Of a stretch of 64,000 bases of DNA, positions 26,674 to 35,507 are shown piece by piece. The stretch is from assembly GCF_011764425.1 (NCBI RefSeq), contig NZ_BLPF01000003.1, positions 248,001 to 312,000 of the forward strand, written 5' to 3'. The position numbers and the translations under genes were made by a program. Each line of letters begins with the position of its first letter. Position 1 is the first letter of the stretch. This DNA comes from Phytohabitans houttuyneae. Its GTDB lineage: Bacteria > Actinomycetota > Actinomycetes > Mycobacteriales > Micromonosporaceae. Under the pieces are notes generated by a model that saw nothing but the letters and a program-made list of their open reading frames with translations, did no database searches and had not been told where the DNA came from.

Positions 26674-27563
26674 CAGGCGGCTCCTAACAGCGGTAGCGGA
26701 CCGGAGCTGGCGGGCCCGGTGGCGAGCAGGCGGGTCAGCGACTCGGCGGCGCCGGAGGCGAGGTCGGCCGGCAGCCCCCGGCGCGGGGTCACCGACAGCG
26801 GCAGCGGCTGGGCGAGCGGGAGGTCGTGGCGCGCGACAAGCCCTTCGGGGCTCTTGCCCAGCGTGGCCATCAGCCCGATGCCGAGGCCGGCGCGGACCGC
26901 CGCCTGTACCCCGGCCAGGTGCGCGGCCTCGCAGCCCACCTCGGCGGCCACGCCGTGCGCGGCCAGGGTGTCCAGCGCCCGCGTGCGCAGCGCGCACGGC
27001 GCGTCGAAGGCGACCAGCGGCACCGGCTCGCCGCGCGGCGGCGGTGTCCAGCCCGGCGCGGAGTACCAGGTCAGCTCCAGCTCGCCGACCGTGCGCGCGT
27101 CGGGCTCCTCGGCCGGGCCGAGCAGCAGCGCCAGGTCGATGCGGCCGTCGGTGAGGCGGGAGCGCAGCTGGGCGCCCCGGTCGATGCGGAACCGGATGCG
27201 GCAGTGCGGAAACGTGTCGTTCAGCGACGAGGCCAGCTCGGGCAGCAGCTGGGCCGCGGCGTGCTCGGTCGAGCCGATGACCAGCGTGCGGCCGGGCTCG
27301 ACGCCGAACTCGCGCAGCGTCTCGTCGTGCACGCTGAGGATGCGCCGCGCGTGGCCCAGAAACGCCTCGCCGTCGGCGGTGAACCGGGAGCCCCGGCCCT
27401 GCCGCTCCACCAGCGTGCGGCCCAGCGACTCCTCCAGCCGGCGCACGTGCTGGCTCACCGCGCCCTGGGTCAGGTGCAGCGAGGTGGCCGCGCGCTGGAA
27501 GCCGCCGCAGTCCGCGAGGGCGACGAAGCTCCGGAGCGGGACGATGCCGAGATTCCTGGTCAT
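26673..27563 (-). CDS. LysR-family transcriptional regulator
   Basis: A 296-aa LysR protein. The N-terminal helix-turn-helix is FQRAATSLHLTQGAVSQHVRRL, followed by a normal-length effector domain. It is divergent from the leader peptide and monooxygenase/ABC operon that starts at 27663, the usual position for a LysR activator of the adjacent pathway. Sulfur-assimilation regulators of the Cbl/SsuR type are an obvious functional analogy, but that is inferred from context only. Confidence 0.9.
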   Translation of the reverse strand: MTRNLGIVPLRSFVALADCGGFQRAATSLHLTQGAVSQHVRRLEESLGRTLVERQGRGSRFTADGEAFLGHARRILSVHDETLREFGVEPGRTLVIGSTEHAAAQLLPELASSLNDTFPHCRIRFRIDRGAQLRSRLTDGRIDLALLLGPAEEPDARTVGELELTWYSAPGWTPPPRGEPVPLVAFDAPCALRTRALDTLAAHGVAAEVGCEAAHLAGVQAAVRAGLGIGLMATLGKSPEGLVARHDLPLAQPLPLSVTPRRGLPADLASGAAESLTRLLATGPASSGPLPLLGAA

Positions 27564-27662
27564 GCCTATCAGTTTACTAGGAATTACATCACCTGCGCTA
27601 ATGGATCCACATCACGATCTCTCGTTGGACGCCGCCGCCCCGGCGCACACATACTCAGTGGC

Positions 27663-27743
27663 ATGAGCCGGCGCCCCGCAGTGACGCTAACCAGCCGCCG
27701 CTGGCTCGACCAAGGCCGCATCGCCGCGACCCTCTGTCGCTGA
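27663..27743 (+). CDS. Cysteine-ending regulatory leader peptide
   Basis: A 26-codon ORF beginning ATGAGCCGGCGC and ending in a Leu-Cys-Arg tripeptide before TGA. It has the actinobacterial putative-leader-peptide pattern, LTSRRWLD followed by a short helix and TLCR. Peptides of this type precede sulfur-assimilation genes and are thought to sense cysteine supply by ribosome stalling. It lies 92 bp upstream of the first monooxygenase gene, with an attenuator-like hairpin between. It is too short for routine gene calling. Confidence 0.75.
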   Translation: MSRRPAVTLTSRRWLDQGRIAATLCR

Positions 27744-27763
27744 CGGCATCCCTCATCTCCTTG

Positions 27764-27793
27764 CCGTGACCTCGGGCACGCCCCAGGTCACGG
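27764..27793 (+). promoter_or_regulatory. Attenuator-like hairpin after the leader peptide
   Basis: CCGTGACCT (27764-27772) pairs perfectly with AGGTCACGG (27785-27793) around a 12-nt loop, 20 nt after the leader stop codon. Position suggests a transcription attenuator or a translation-control stem for the operon. Confidence 0.55.
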
Positions 27794-27835
27794 GGCTGTC
27801 GCGCACCCTCATCGACCACGAAGGGCGGCTTTGCC

Positions 27836-29164
27836 GTGACTATCCGTAGACAACTCAAGCTGGGCGCCGTCCTCCTCGGCGTGGGCGGGCCCGGCCAGCA
27901 CCACACCTGGCTGGACCCGGAGATACCCGGCGACGCCAGCGTCGACATCCGCTGGTACATCGCCCGGGCGCAGGAGGCCGAGGCCGCCAAGTTCGACCAC
28001 GTGTTCATCGTGGACAGCCAGTTCATCACCCCGGACTCGCCGCACCACTACCTCAACCGCCTCGAACCGCTGACCCTGCTGTCGGCACTGGCCGTGCACA
28101 CCACGCACATCGGGCTGGTCGGCACGCTCACCACCTCGTACAACGACCCGTTCAACGTGGCCCGCCGCCTCGCGTCGCTGGACGTGATCAGCGGCGGCCG
28201 CGCCGGCTGGAACGTCGTGGCCACCGGCGACGGCGGCACCGCCGGCAACTACGGCCGGGCCGAGCACTACGACTACGCGACCCGGTACGGCCGGGCGCTG
28301 GAGCACGTGCGGGTCGTGCAGGGGCTGTGGGACTCGTACGAGGACGACGCGTTCCCGCGGGACAAGGAGCGGGGTGTCTTCTTCGACCCGACCAAGCAGC
28401 ACCCGCTGAACCACATCGGTGAGCACTTCTCGGTCGTCGGGCCGCTCAACATCCAGCGCTCGCCGCAGGGCCAGCCGGTCATCTTCCAGGCCGGTGACTC
28501 CGAGGAGGGGCGCGACCTGGGCGCGACGATCGCCGAAGCGATCTTCACGCACGCGCAGACGGTCGAGCAGGGCCGCGCGTTCGCCCAGGACATCAAGGCG
28601 CGCGCGGCGGCCAAGGGGCGCGACCCCGACCACGTGCTGATCGTGCCCGGGATCAGCCCGATCATCGCCGACACCGACGAGGAGGCGCGTGACAAGGAGC
28701 GCGCGGTGCGCGGCGGCAAGGACTTCCACCGCGCGCTGAAGGAGCTCGGCCGCCCGTTCGGCTGGCACGACTTCTCCCGGTACGACCTCGACGCGCCCTT
28801 CCCGGAACTGGGCGACCTCGGCGACCGCAGCTTCCGCACCCAGGCCGAGCGGATCAAGAAGCTGGCCCGGGAGAACGGGTACACGCTGCGCGAGGTCGTG
28901 CAGCACACGCTCGACTCGCGCCGCTCGCCGTTCGTCGGCTCTCCCCGCACGGTCGCCGACGAGATCCAGCGCTGGTTCGAGGCCGGCGCCTTCGACGGCG
29001 TCAACATCACCGTCAACGCGCCCAGCGAGTTCGCCCGCTTCACCGGCGGCGTACTGCCGATCCTGCGCGAGCGCGGTGTGGTCCGCGACGAGTACGAGGC
29101 CACCACGCTCCGCGGCAACCTCGGCCTGCCCATCCCGAGAACATCCACACGGCCGCGCGCCTGA
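27836..29164 (+). CDS. LLM-class FMN-dependent monooxygenase (NtaA/SnaA/DszA type), copy 1
   Basis: A 442-aa flavin monooxygenase. The N-terminal GGPGQHHTWLDP, the AAKFDHVFIVDSQF strand, the LEPLTLLSALAVHTTHIGL segment and SGGRAGWNVVAT are hallmarks of the NtaA/SnaA/DszA/DmoA group. These two-component enzymes use FMNH2 from a separate reductase to cleave C-S, C-N or C-C bonds. The matching reductase is at 37934. The GTG start directly follows the attenuator region. It is 58% or so alike by eye with the second copy at 34173 (not computed), suggesting duplication for successive or parallel substrates. Confidence 0.9.
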   Translation: MTIRRQLKLGAVLLGVGGPGQHHTWLDPEIPGDASVDIRWYIARAQEAEAAKFDHVFIVDSQFITPDSPHHYLNRLEPLTLLSALAVHTTHIGLVGTLTTSYNDPFNVARRLASLDVISGGRAGWNVVATGDGGTAGNYGRAEHYDYATRYGRALEHVRVVQGLWDSYEDDAFPRDKERGVFFDPTKQHPLNHIGEHFSVVGPLNIQRSPQGQPVIFQAGDSEEGRDLGATIAEAIFTHAQTVEQGRAFAQDIKARAAAKGRDPDHVLIVPGISPIIADTDEEARDKERAVRGGKDFHRALKELGRPFGWHDFSRYDLDAPFPELGDLGDRSFRTQAERIKKLARENGYTLREVVQHTLDSRRSPFVGSPRTVADEIQRWFEAGAFDGVNITVNAPSEFARFTGGVLPILRERGVVRDEYEATTLRGNLGLPIPRTSTRPRA

Positions 29165-29177
29165 CAGGAGTGTCCAA

Positions 29178-30680
29178 ATGAGACGGAAGGCATTGGCCGT
29201 GCTCGCCGCGATCGCCCTCGGGCTCTCCGCCTGCGCGGGCCAGAGCGCGGGCGCGGCCGGCGAGTCGACGCTGCGGTGGGCGGTGACGCTGCCGGCGCAC
29301 TGGGACCCGGTGGTCAGCGGCAGCGGCGCGCAGTTCCGCATCCTCTCGCTCGCGTACGCCTCGCTCACCGAGATCGACGAGCACGGCAAGGCGGTACCCA
29401 GCCTCGCGGAGAGCTGGGACTACAACGACAAGGGCGACCAGGTCACCTTCCACCTGCGGCCGGGCCTGAAGTTCAGCGACGGCGAGCCGCTCAACGCCGC
29501 CGCCGTCAAGGCCTACCTCGAACGCGCCAAGACCCAGAAGAACTCCGCCCTGGACGGCGATCTCACCTCGATCAAGTCGGTGACCGCGCAGGGAGACCTC
29601 GACGTGGTCGTCCAGCTGACCCAGGTCGACTACCAGATCCCGCTGCTGCTCGGCGAGCGCGTCGCGCAGATCACCAGCCCGAAGGCGGCCCTGGACCCGG
29701 CCAAGCTGGACCAGTCGCCGGTCGGCGCCGGCCCGTTCGTCGTCACCGAGCTGGTGCCCGGCTCACACGTGTACCTGAAGAAGAACCCCGACTACTGGGA
29801 CGCCGCCAACATCCACATCGACCGGGTCGAGCTGCAGACCACGCCGGACGCGGCCACGATCGTCTCCGGCCTCAAGACCGGCGTGTACGACTTCGCGAAC
29901 CTCACCGCCAGCCAGGTCAAGGCGGCCCAGGCGGCCGGGCTCGACGTGGTCTTCCAGCCCGGCTTCAACGCCTCCAACATCAGCATCAACGTCAACAAGG
30001 CGCCGTTCACCAACCCCAAGGTCGTCGACGCGGTGCGCCACGCGACAAACCGCCAGGAGTTCGTCGACAAGATCACTTTTGGGTACGGGAAGGCGACCGA
30101 CCAGCCGTTCCCACCCGAGTACCTCGCCTACGACAAGCAGTCCGCCGACCGGTACCCGTACGACCCGGCCAAGGCCAGGCAGCTGCTCGCCGAGGCCGGC
30201 TACGCGCCCGGCCAGATCAAGCTCGACCTGGTCATCGCCGGCCAGACGTACGCGACCGCCTCGGAGATCGTCCAGTCGCAGCTCAACGCGGTCGGCTTCG
30301 ACATCACCATCAAGGTGGACCCCAACTGGGAGAAGCCGTTCTTCGCCAAGGACCTGACGCTCTCGCTGTACGGCACGACCGGCCGCGAGTCGCCGGTGCA
30401 GACGCTCACCGCCCACTTCGGACCGCAGGGCCCGCTCAACCTCAGCTCGCCCTACCAGCCGGAAGGCTTTGAGAAGGCGGTGTCGCTGGCCCGCAGCACC
30501 CCGCTGGAGTCGCCGGACTACGAGGCGAACCTGCGGGCCGCCACCCGGGCCGGGCTGGAGAGCAGGGCGCTGGTGTTCACGTACTCGCAGCCGAACATCT
30601 TCGTCAAGAGCAAGAAGGTCTCCGCGCTCACCCCGATCCCGGGTCAGATCCACTGGACCGGCCTGAAGGTAGAGCCGTGA
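29178..30680 (+). CDS. ABC transporter substrate-binding lipoprotein (SBP family 5)
   Basis: A 500-aa exported lipoprotein with lipobox LSACAG. The mature part has the peptide/nickel-binding architecture of DppA/OppA: LAESWDYNDKGDQVTFHLRPGLKFSDGEP near the N-terminus (landmark region about residues 75-105) and NPDYWDAANIHIDRVEL later. It captures the substrate for the permeases that follow. ACAGGAG precedes ATG 29178, and its stop overlaps the first permease start by 4 nt. With flavin monooxygenases on both sides, the cargo is probably an organosulfur or similar small molecule rather than a dipeptide. Confidence 0.92.
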   Translation: MRRKALAVLAAIALGLSACAGQSAGAAGESTLRWAVTLPAHWDPVVSGSGAQFRILSLAYASLTEIDEHGKAVPSLAESWDYNDKGDQVTFHLRPGLKFSDGEPLNAAAVKAYLERAKTQKNSALDGDLTSIKSVTAQGDLDVVVQLTQVDYQIPLLLGERVAQITSPKAALDPAKLDQSPVGAGPFVVTELVPGSHVYLKKNPDYWDAANIHIDRVELQTTPDAATIVSGLKTGVYDFANLTASQVKAAQAAGLDVVFQPGFNASNISINVNKAPFTNPKVVDAVRHATNRQEFVDKITFGYGKATDQPFPPEYLAYDKQSADRYPYDPAKARQLLAEAGYAPGQIKLDLVIAGQTYATASEIVQSQLNAVGFDITIKVDPNWEKPFFAKDLTLSLYGTTGRESPVQTLTAHFGPQGPLNLSSPYQPEGFEKAVSLARSTPLESPDYEANLRAATRAGLESRALVFTYSQPNIFVKSKKVSALTPIPGQIHWTGLKVEP

Positions 30681-31633
30681 GCAAGGCGCTGTCCATCCTC
30701 GCCCGCTCGGTCGCGATCTTCGTACCGGTCTTCCTGGTCGCCACGTTCGTGACGTTCGCGCTGCGCGCCCTCAGCGGGCTGAGCCCGGCGAGCCTGCAGC
30801 TCGGCGAGTCGGCAACCCCCGAGGCCATCGCGCAGATCGAGCAGCAGTGGGGGCTGGAGCGGCCGTTCCTGACCCAGTACCTCGACTGGTTCGGCGACAT
30901 GCTCGCCGGCGACCTCGGCAAGAGCTGGTACAACGGCGCGGACATCTCCCGGCTGCTGGCCGAGGGGGCGGTCATCAGCCTCTCCGTCGCCGGGCTGGCG
31001 CTGGTGATCGGCGTGGTGTTCGGGTTCGGCTTCGGCGTCCTCGCGGCGCTGCGCCGCACCACGTGGGTGGACCGCGCCATCACCGGGTTCATGACGTTCA
31101 TCTCGGTCATGCCGTCGTTCGTGGTCGGCATCGTGCTCGTCGGGATCTTCGCCGTCGGGCTCGGCTGGTTCCCCTCCGCCGGCTACGCGCCGGCGGAGCG
31201 GGGGATCGGCGTGTGGCTCGCGCACATCACGCTGCCGGCGATCGCGCTCAGCTTCGACACCGTCTCCGACGTCGCCCGGCAGCTGCGGGCCGGGCTCGTC
31301 GCCGCGTACCGGGAGAACTACGTGACCGGCGCCGTCGTGCGCGGCCTCAGCCCGCGCCGGATCTTCTTCCGGCACGTGCTGCGCAACGGCGTCGGCCCCT
31401 CGCTCGCGGTGCTCGGCCTGAAGTTTCCGAACCTGCTCGGCGGCGCGGTCGTCACCGAGGCGATCTTCGGCATGCCGGGCTTCGGCCAGTTCGCCGCCAA
31501 CTCCGCGCAGCGCGGCGACGTACCGGCCGTCCAGGGCGTGCTGGTCGTCTCGATCGTGCTCGTCGTCGTCTTCAACCTGCTGGTCAACGTCGTGCTCGCG
31601 CGGGTGGCGCCGGCCTCGGCGAGAGGTGTGTGA
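30677..31633 (+). CDS. ABC transporter permease (DppB-like)
   Basis: A 318-aa integral membrane subunit with the usual DppB/OppB layout: an N-terminal helix, a large periplasmic loop (PEAIAQIEQQWGLERPFLTQYLDWF), then five helices. The EAA loop that docks with the ATPase is RAGLVAAYRENYVTGAVVRGL. It overlaps the binding-protein gene by 4 nt (GTGA start). Confidence 0.92.
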   Translation: MSKALSILARSVAIFVPVFLVATFVTFALRALSGLSPASLQLGESATPEAIAQIEQQWGLERPFLTQYLDWFGDMLAGDLGKSWYNGADISRLLAEGAVISLSVAGLALVIGVVFGFGFGVLAALRRTTWVDRAITGFMTFISVMPSFVVGIVLVGIFAVGLGWFPSAGYAPAERGIGVWLAHITLPAIALSFDTVSDVARQLRAGLVAAYRENYVTGAVVRGLSPRRIFFRHVLRNGVGPSLAVLGLKFPNLLGGAVVTEAIFGMPGFGQFAANSAQRGDVPAVQGVLVVSIVLVVVFNLLVNVVLARVAPASARGV

Positions 31634-31634
31634 C

Positions 31635-32498
31635 ATGGTCCGCCGCGTCCTGACGCTGACCTCCGGCCGGATCGCCGCCGGCATCCTCGCCGCCGTCGCG
31701 CTCCTGGCGATCTTCGGCCCGATCCTGGCACCGTACGACCCGCTCGAAGGCACCACGGACATCCTCGCCAACCCGTCCGGCGCGCACCTGCTCGGCACCG
31801 ACTACCTCGGCCGGGACGTGCTCAGCCGGCTGCTCGACGGCTCCCGGGTCAGCATGCTCGGCGCGGTACAGGTCGCGCTCATCGCGCTCGTCGTCGGCGT
31901 CATCCCCGGCATCCTGTCCGTCTACTTCGGACGCGCCTTCGAGTGGGTGACGCTGCGCCTGGCGGACACGCTCATCGCGCTGCCGTTCCTGGTCTTCGCG
32001 GTCGCGGTGACCGCGCTGCTGGGCAACGGCATCCCGCAGGCGATGTTCGTGGTCGGCGTGATGGTCTCCCCGCTGTTCTACCGGGTCGCCCGCGCCGCCA
32101 CGCTGTCGGTGGCCCGCTCCCAGTACGTCGAGGCGGCGATCGTCGCGGGCGCCTCGGTCGGCTGGGTGGTGCGCAAGCACGTGTGGGTCAAGGTGCTGCC
32201 GCCGATCGCGGTGGCACTCGCCAACACCACCGGCGTCGGGTTCGTCGTGGTCTCCAGCCTGACGTTCCTCGGCATCGGCGTGCAGCCGCCGGCGCCGACC
32301 TGGGGCGGCGTGCTCGCCTCCGAGCTGGGCTACCTGAGCTTCCAGCCGTGGGCGCCGCTCGCACCGACCGCCCTGATCATGGCGACCGTCTGGGCCTGCA
32401 ACCTGCTCGCCGACGCGATCCGCGACGTCACCGGCGAGGCCGGGCGGGCGCTGCTCAACTCAAGGAAGGTGTCTGATGGCTCTTCTGTCGCTGCGTGA
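31635..32498 (+). CDS. ABC transporter permease (DppC-like)
   Basis: A 287-aa permease partner. The conserved post-helix-1 sequence HLLGTDYLGRDVLSRLLDGSR is characteristic of DppC/OppC, and SQYVEAAIVAGASVGWVVRKH is the EAA coupling loop. ATG 31635 is placed by GAGAGG 8 nt upstream. The 3' end overlaps the first ATPase gene by 23 bp. Confidence 0.92.
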   Translation: MVRRVLTLTSGRIAAGILAAVALLAIFGPILAPYDPLEGTTDILANPSGAHLLGTDYLGRDVLSRLLDGSRVSMLGAVQVALIALVVGVIPGILSVYFGRAFEWVTLRLADTLIALPFLVFAVAVTALLGNGIPQAMFVVGVMVSPLFYRVARAATLSVARSQYVEAAIVAGASVGWVVRKHVWVKVLPPIAVALANTTGVGFVVVSSLTFLGIGVQPPAPTWGGVLASELGYLSFQPWAPLAPTALIMATVWACNLLADAIRDVTGEAGRALLNSRKVSDGSSVAA

Positions 32499-33368
32499 CG
32501 TACGGATACACGACGGCGTCAGCGGTCGGGACCTCGTGCACGGCGTCTCCTTCTCGCTCGCGCCGGGCCGGGCGGTCGGCATCGTGGGGAGTCCGGCAGC
32601 GGCAAGACCCTCACCTGCCGCGCGGTGCTCGGCATCCTGCCGGAACACTTCAGCCTCGCCGGCGGCGAGATCGAGCTCGACGACCGCGACACCGCCAGGC
32701 TCACCCAGCGGGACTGGACCGCGCTGCGCGGCGCCACCGTCGGCGCGGTCTTCCAGGACCCCGCCTCGTACCTCAACCCGTCGCTCAAGGTGGGCACCCA
32801 GATCGCCGAGGTGGTCCGGGTCAAGAAGGGCGCCAGCCGCCGCGACGCGAGGCGGCGGGCGGTCGAGCTGCTCGGCGCGGTCCGGCTGCGCGACCCCGAG
32901 CGGGTGTACCGGCAGTACCCGCACGAGCTGTCCGGCGGCATGCTCCAGCGGGTCCTCATCGCGACCGCCATCGCGGCCGACCCGCGGCTGCTGATCGCCG
33001 ACGAGGCGACCACCGCGCTCGACGTGACCGTGCAGGCCGAGATCCTCGACCTGCTCGCCGACCTGCGCGAGCGCACCGGGCTGGCGCTCATCGTGGTCTC
33101 CCACGACCTCGCGGTCGTCGCCCAGCTCTGCGACGAGGTGCTCGTCCTGCGGGCCGGCGAGGTCGTCGAGCAGGGTCCGGTGGAGCGGATCCTCTACGAG
33201 CCGCGGCACGAGTACACCCGGTTGCTCATCGACCAGCACGAGCGGTACGGCCTGGACCGGTTCATAGAGCGGGAGACGGGAGGCTACGGGCCGCAACCAC
33301 GACGGCGGACGAGCGCCGAGCGGCGGAGCGAGGCAGGCACTGAGCGGGAGCTGGACCATGTTGCTTGA
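32476..33368 (+). CDS. ABC transporter ATP-binding protein (DppD-like), frameshifted at Walker A
   Basis: The reading frame starts at ATG 32476 (MALLSLRDVRIHDG) and breaks at about 32587-32590, inside the P-loop. Adding one G to GTGGGGAGTCC restores GIVGESGSGKTLTCRAV. The rest is intact in the next frame: Q-loop AVFQDPASYLNPS, signature HELSGGMLQRV, Walker B LLIADEATTALD and switch VVSHDLAVVA. About 297 aa when repaired. All neighbours are intact and in a coupled operon, so a missing base in the sequence is likelier than a dead gene. Confidence 0.85.
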
Positions 33369-34176
33369 GGTGTCCGGCCTGGACGTCCGCTACGGCCGAA
33401 CCCAGGCCCTTCGTCAGGCGAGCCTCTCGGTGGCGCCGGGCGAGACGGTCGGCGTCATCGGCGAGACCGGCTCCGGAAAGTCCACACTGGCCCGCGCGAT
33501 CGTCGGGCTCGTCCGCCCGCACCGCGGCCGGATCGTCGTCGCCGGCGAGGACCTCACCCGGTACCGGCCCGGCCAGTGGCGGTCGCTGCGCCGCCGCGGC
33601 GTCGTGCAGTACGTCTTCCAGGACCCGCTGCGCAGCCTCGACCCGGACCTGCCGGTGGAACAGTCCATCGTGGAGCCGCTGCTGATCCGTGGCCGGTCGC
33701 CGCGGGAGGCGGCCGCGCGGGCCCGCGAGCTGGCCGCCCGGGTGCACCTGGACGAGGAGCTGCTGTCCCGGCTGCCCGGCGAGCTGTCCGGCGGCCAGCG
33801 GCAGCGGGTCACGGTCGCCCGCGCGCTGGTCACCGACCCGCGCGTCATCATCCTGGACGAGCCGGTCAGCGCGCTCGACGCGGCCAACCGGGTCCGGGCG
33901 CTGGAGTTCTTCAACGAGCTGCGCGACGCGGGCACCTCGCTCGTGTTCATCTCGCACGACCTCGGCTCGGTGGCCGGGGTCGCCGACCGCATCGCCGTGC
34001 TCTACCAGGGCGAGATCGTCGAGACCGGCCAGGCCCGCGCGGTCGTCAACGCGCCGCGGCACCCGTACACCCGGCTGCTCGTCGGCTCCGCACCGACACT
34101 GCGCAGCGCGGCGGCCAGCCGCGCCCAGCGCGAGGAGCTCCGCGAGCTGCTGAAAACCATCGGAGGACCAGCATGA
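33358..34176 (+). CDS. ABC transporter ATP-binding protein (DppF-like)
   Basis: A 272-aa ATPase with an intact Walker A (GETGSGKSTLAR), Q-loop YVFQDPLRSLDPDL, signature ELSGGQRQRVTVARAL, Walker B VIILDEPVSALD and H-loop FISHDLGSVAG. It is the second ATPase of the importer. It overlaps the DppD-like gene by 11 bp and the following monooxygenase by 4 nt. Confidence 0.93.
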   Translation: MLLEVSGLDVRYGRTQALRQASLSVAPGETVGVIGETGSGKSTLARAIVGLVRPHRGRIVVAGEDLTRYRPGQWRSLRRRGVVQYVFQDPLRSLDPDLPVEQSIVEPLLIRGRSPREAAARARELAARVHLDEELLSRLPGELSGGQRQRVTVARALVTDPRVIILDEPVSALDAANRVRALEFFNELRDAGTSLVFISHDLGSVAGVADRIAVLYQGEIVETGQARAVVNAPRHPYTRLLVGSAPTLRSAAASRAQREELRELLKTIGGPA

Positions 34177-35507
34177 CCCGCCAGATCCGGCTCGCGTTGC
34201 GGGCCTACGGCGTCGGGGGACCCGGGCAGCACAGCCTGTGGAAGGACCCGCGCGTCCCGAAGAACGCGAGCATCGACATCGACTGGTACATCGCGCAGGC
34301 CAAGGCGGCCGAGCACGCCAAGTTCGACGCGCTGTTCATCGTGGACAGCCAGTTCATCGACGCGACGTACCCGCCGCACTACCTCAACCGCCTGGAGCCG
34401 CTGACGCTGCTGTCCGCGGTGGCCGTCCACACCCGACACATCGGGCTCGTCGGCACGCTCAGCTCCACGTACAACTCGCCGTTCAACGTGGCCCGCCGCT
34501 TCGCCTCGCTCGACCACATCAGCCGCGGCCGGGCCGGCTGGAACGTCGTCACCAGCTTCGACACCGGCACCTCCCGCAACTACGGCCTCGACGAGCACCT
34601 CGACTACGCGACCCGGTACGGGCGGGCCCTGGAACACGTCACCGTCGTACGTGGACTGTGGGACTCCTACGAGGACGACGCGTTTCCCGCCGACGTGGCG
34701 CGGGACGTCTTCCTCGACCCGGCCAAGCTGCACCCGCTGCACCACGAGGGCGAGCACTTCAAGGTGGCCGGGCCGCTGAACATCTCCCGCTCCCCGCAGG
34801 GGCAGCCGGTCATCTTCCAGGCCGGCGTCTCCGAGGAGGGGCGCAACCTGGCCGCGCACGTCGCCGAGGGCATCTACGCGCCCGGCGGCACGCTGGAGTC
34901 GACCCGCGACTACTACGCCGACATCAAGCGCCGCACCGCCGCGCTCGGCCGCGACCCCGACCACATCCTCATCTTCCTCGGCGCCCAGCCGGTCATCGCC
35001 GGTACCGACGCCGAGGCGCACCGCCTCTCCCGGGAGATCTTCGACGCGGACAACGACTTCCCGCGCAAGCTGGCCGCGTTCGGCCGGGCCTTCGGCGCGT
35101 ACGACTTCTCCCAGCACGACCTCGACGCGCCCTTCCCCGACGTGGCCGCGCACGCCGAGCGCAGCGGCCGTACCCGCGGCACCGAGATCGTGCGGCGGGC
35201 CCGCGAGGACGGTCTGACGCTGCGCGAGACGGTCCTCGCGTTCACCGAGTACCGGCCGTCCCCGTTCACCGGCGACCCGCGCACCGTCGCGGACACCATC
35301 GAGAGCTGGTTCGGGGCCGGCGCGTTCGACGGCCTCAACCTCGGCTTCCGCACCCACGAGGACCTGGACCGGTTCATCGCGGACGTGGTCCCGCTGCTGC
35401 AGGCCCGCGGCCGGTTCCGCACCGAGTATGAGTCGGACACGCTGCGCGGCAACCTCGGACTGCCGGTACCGCAGAACCGCTGGACGAGGGCGGAGGCGCT
35501 GCGATGA
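34173..35507 (+). CDS. LLM-class FMN-dependent monooxygenase (NtaA/SnaA/DszA type), copy 2
   Basis: A 444-aa paralogue of the enzyme at 27836, sharing GGPGQH, FDALFIVDSQF, YLNRLEPLTLLSA, GRAGWNVVT and the C-terminal TLRGNLGLP. It depends on reduced FMN. ATG 34173 has GGAGG 7 nt upstream and overlaps the ATPase stop. Two paralogues around a single importer suggests two oxidation steps or two related substrates. Confidence 0.9.
   Translation: MTRQIRLALRAYGVGGPGQHSLWKDPRVPKNASIDIDWYIAQAKAAEHAKFDALFIVDSQFIDATYPPHYLNRLEPLTLLSAVAVHTRHIGLVGTLSSTYNSPFNVARRFASLDHISRGRAGWNVVTSFDTGTSRNYGLDEHLDYATRYGRALEHVTVVRGLWDSYEDDAFPADVARDVFLDPAKLHPLHHEGEHFKVAGPLNISRSPQGQPVIFQAGVSEEGRNLAAHVAEGIYAPGGTLESTRDYYADIKRRTAALGRDPDHILIFLGAQPVIAGTDAEAHRLSREIFDADNDFPRKLAAFGRAFGAYDFSQHDLDAPFPDVAAHAERSGRTRGTEIVRRAREDGLTLRETVLAFTEYRPSPFTGDPRTVADTIESWFGAGAFDGLNLGFRTHEDLDRFIADVVPLLQARGRFRTEYESDTLRGNLGLPVPQNRWTRAEALR

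Noticed and set aside
32476-33368. Calling the dppD-like, nadK, KS and KASIII-like genes dead pseudogenes
   Set aside because: Each is repaired by one base in a G/C run, motifs on both sides are intact and operon neighbours are healthy, so sequence error is the simpler reading.
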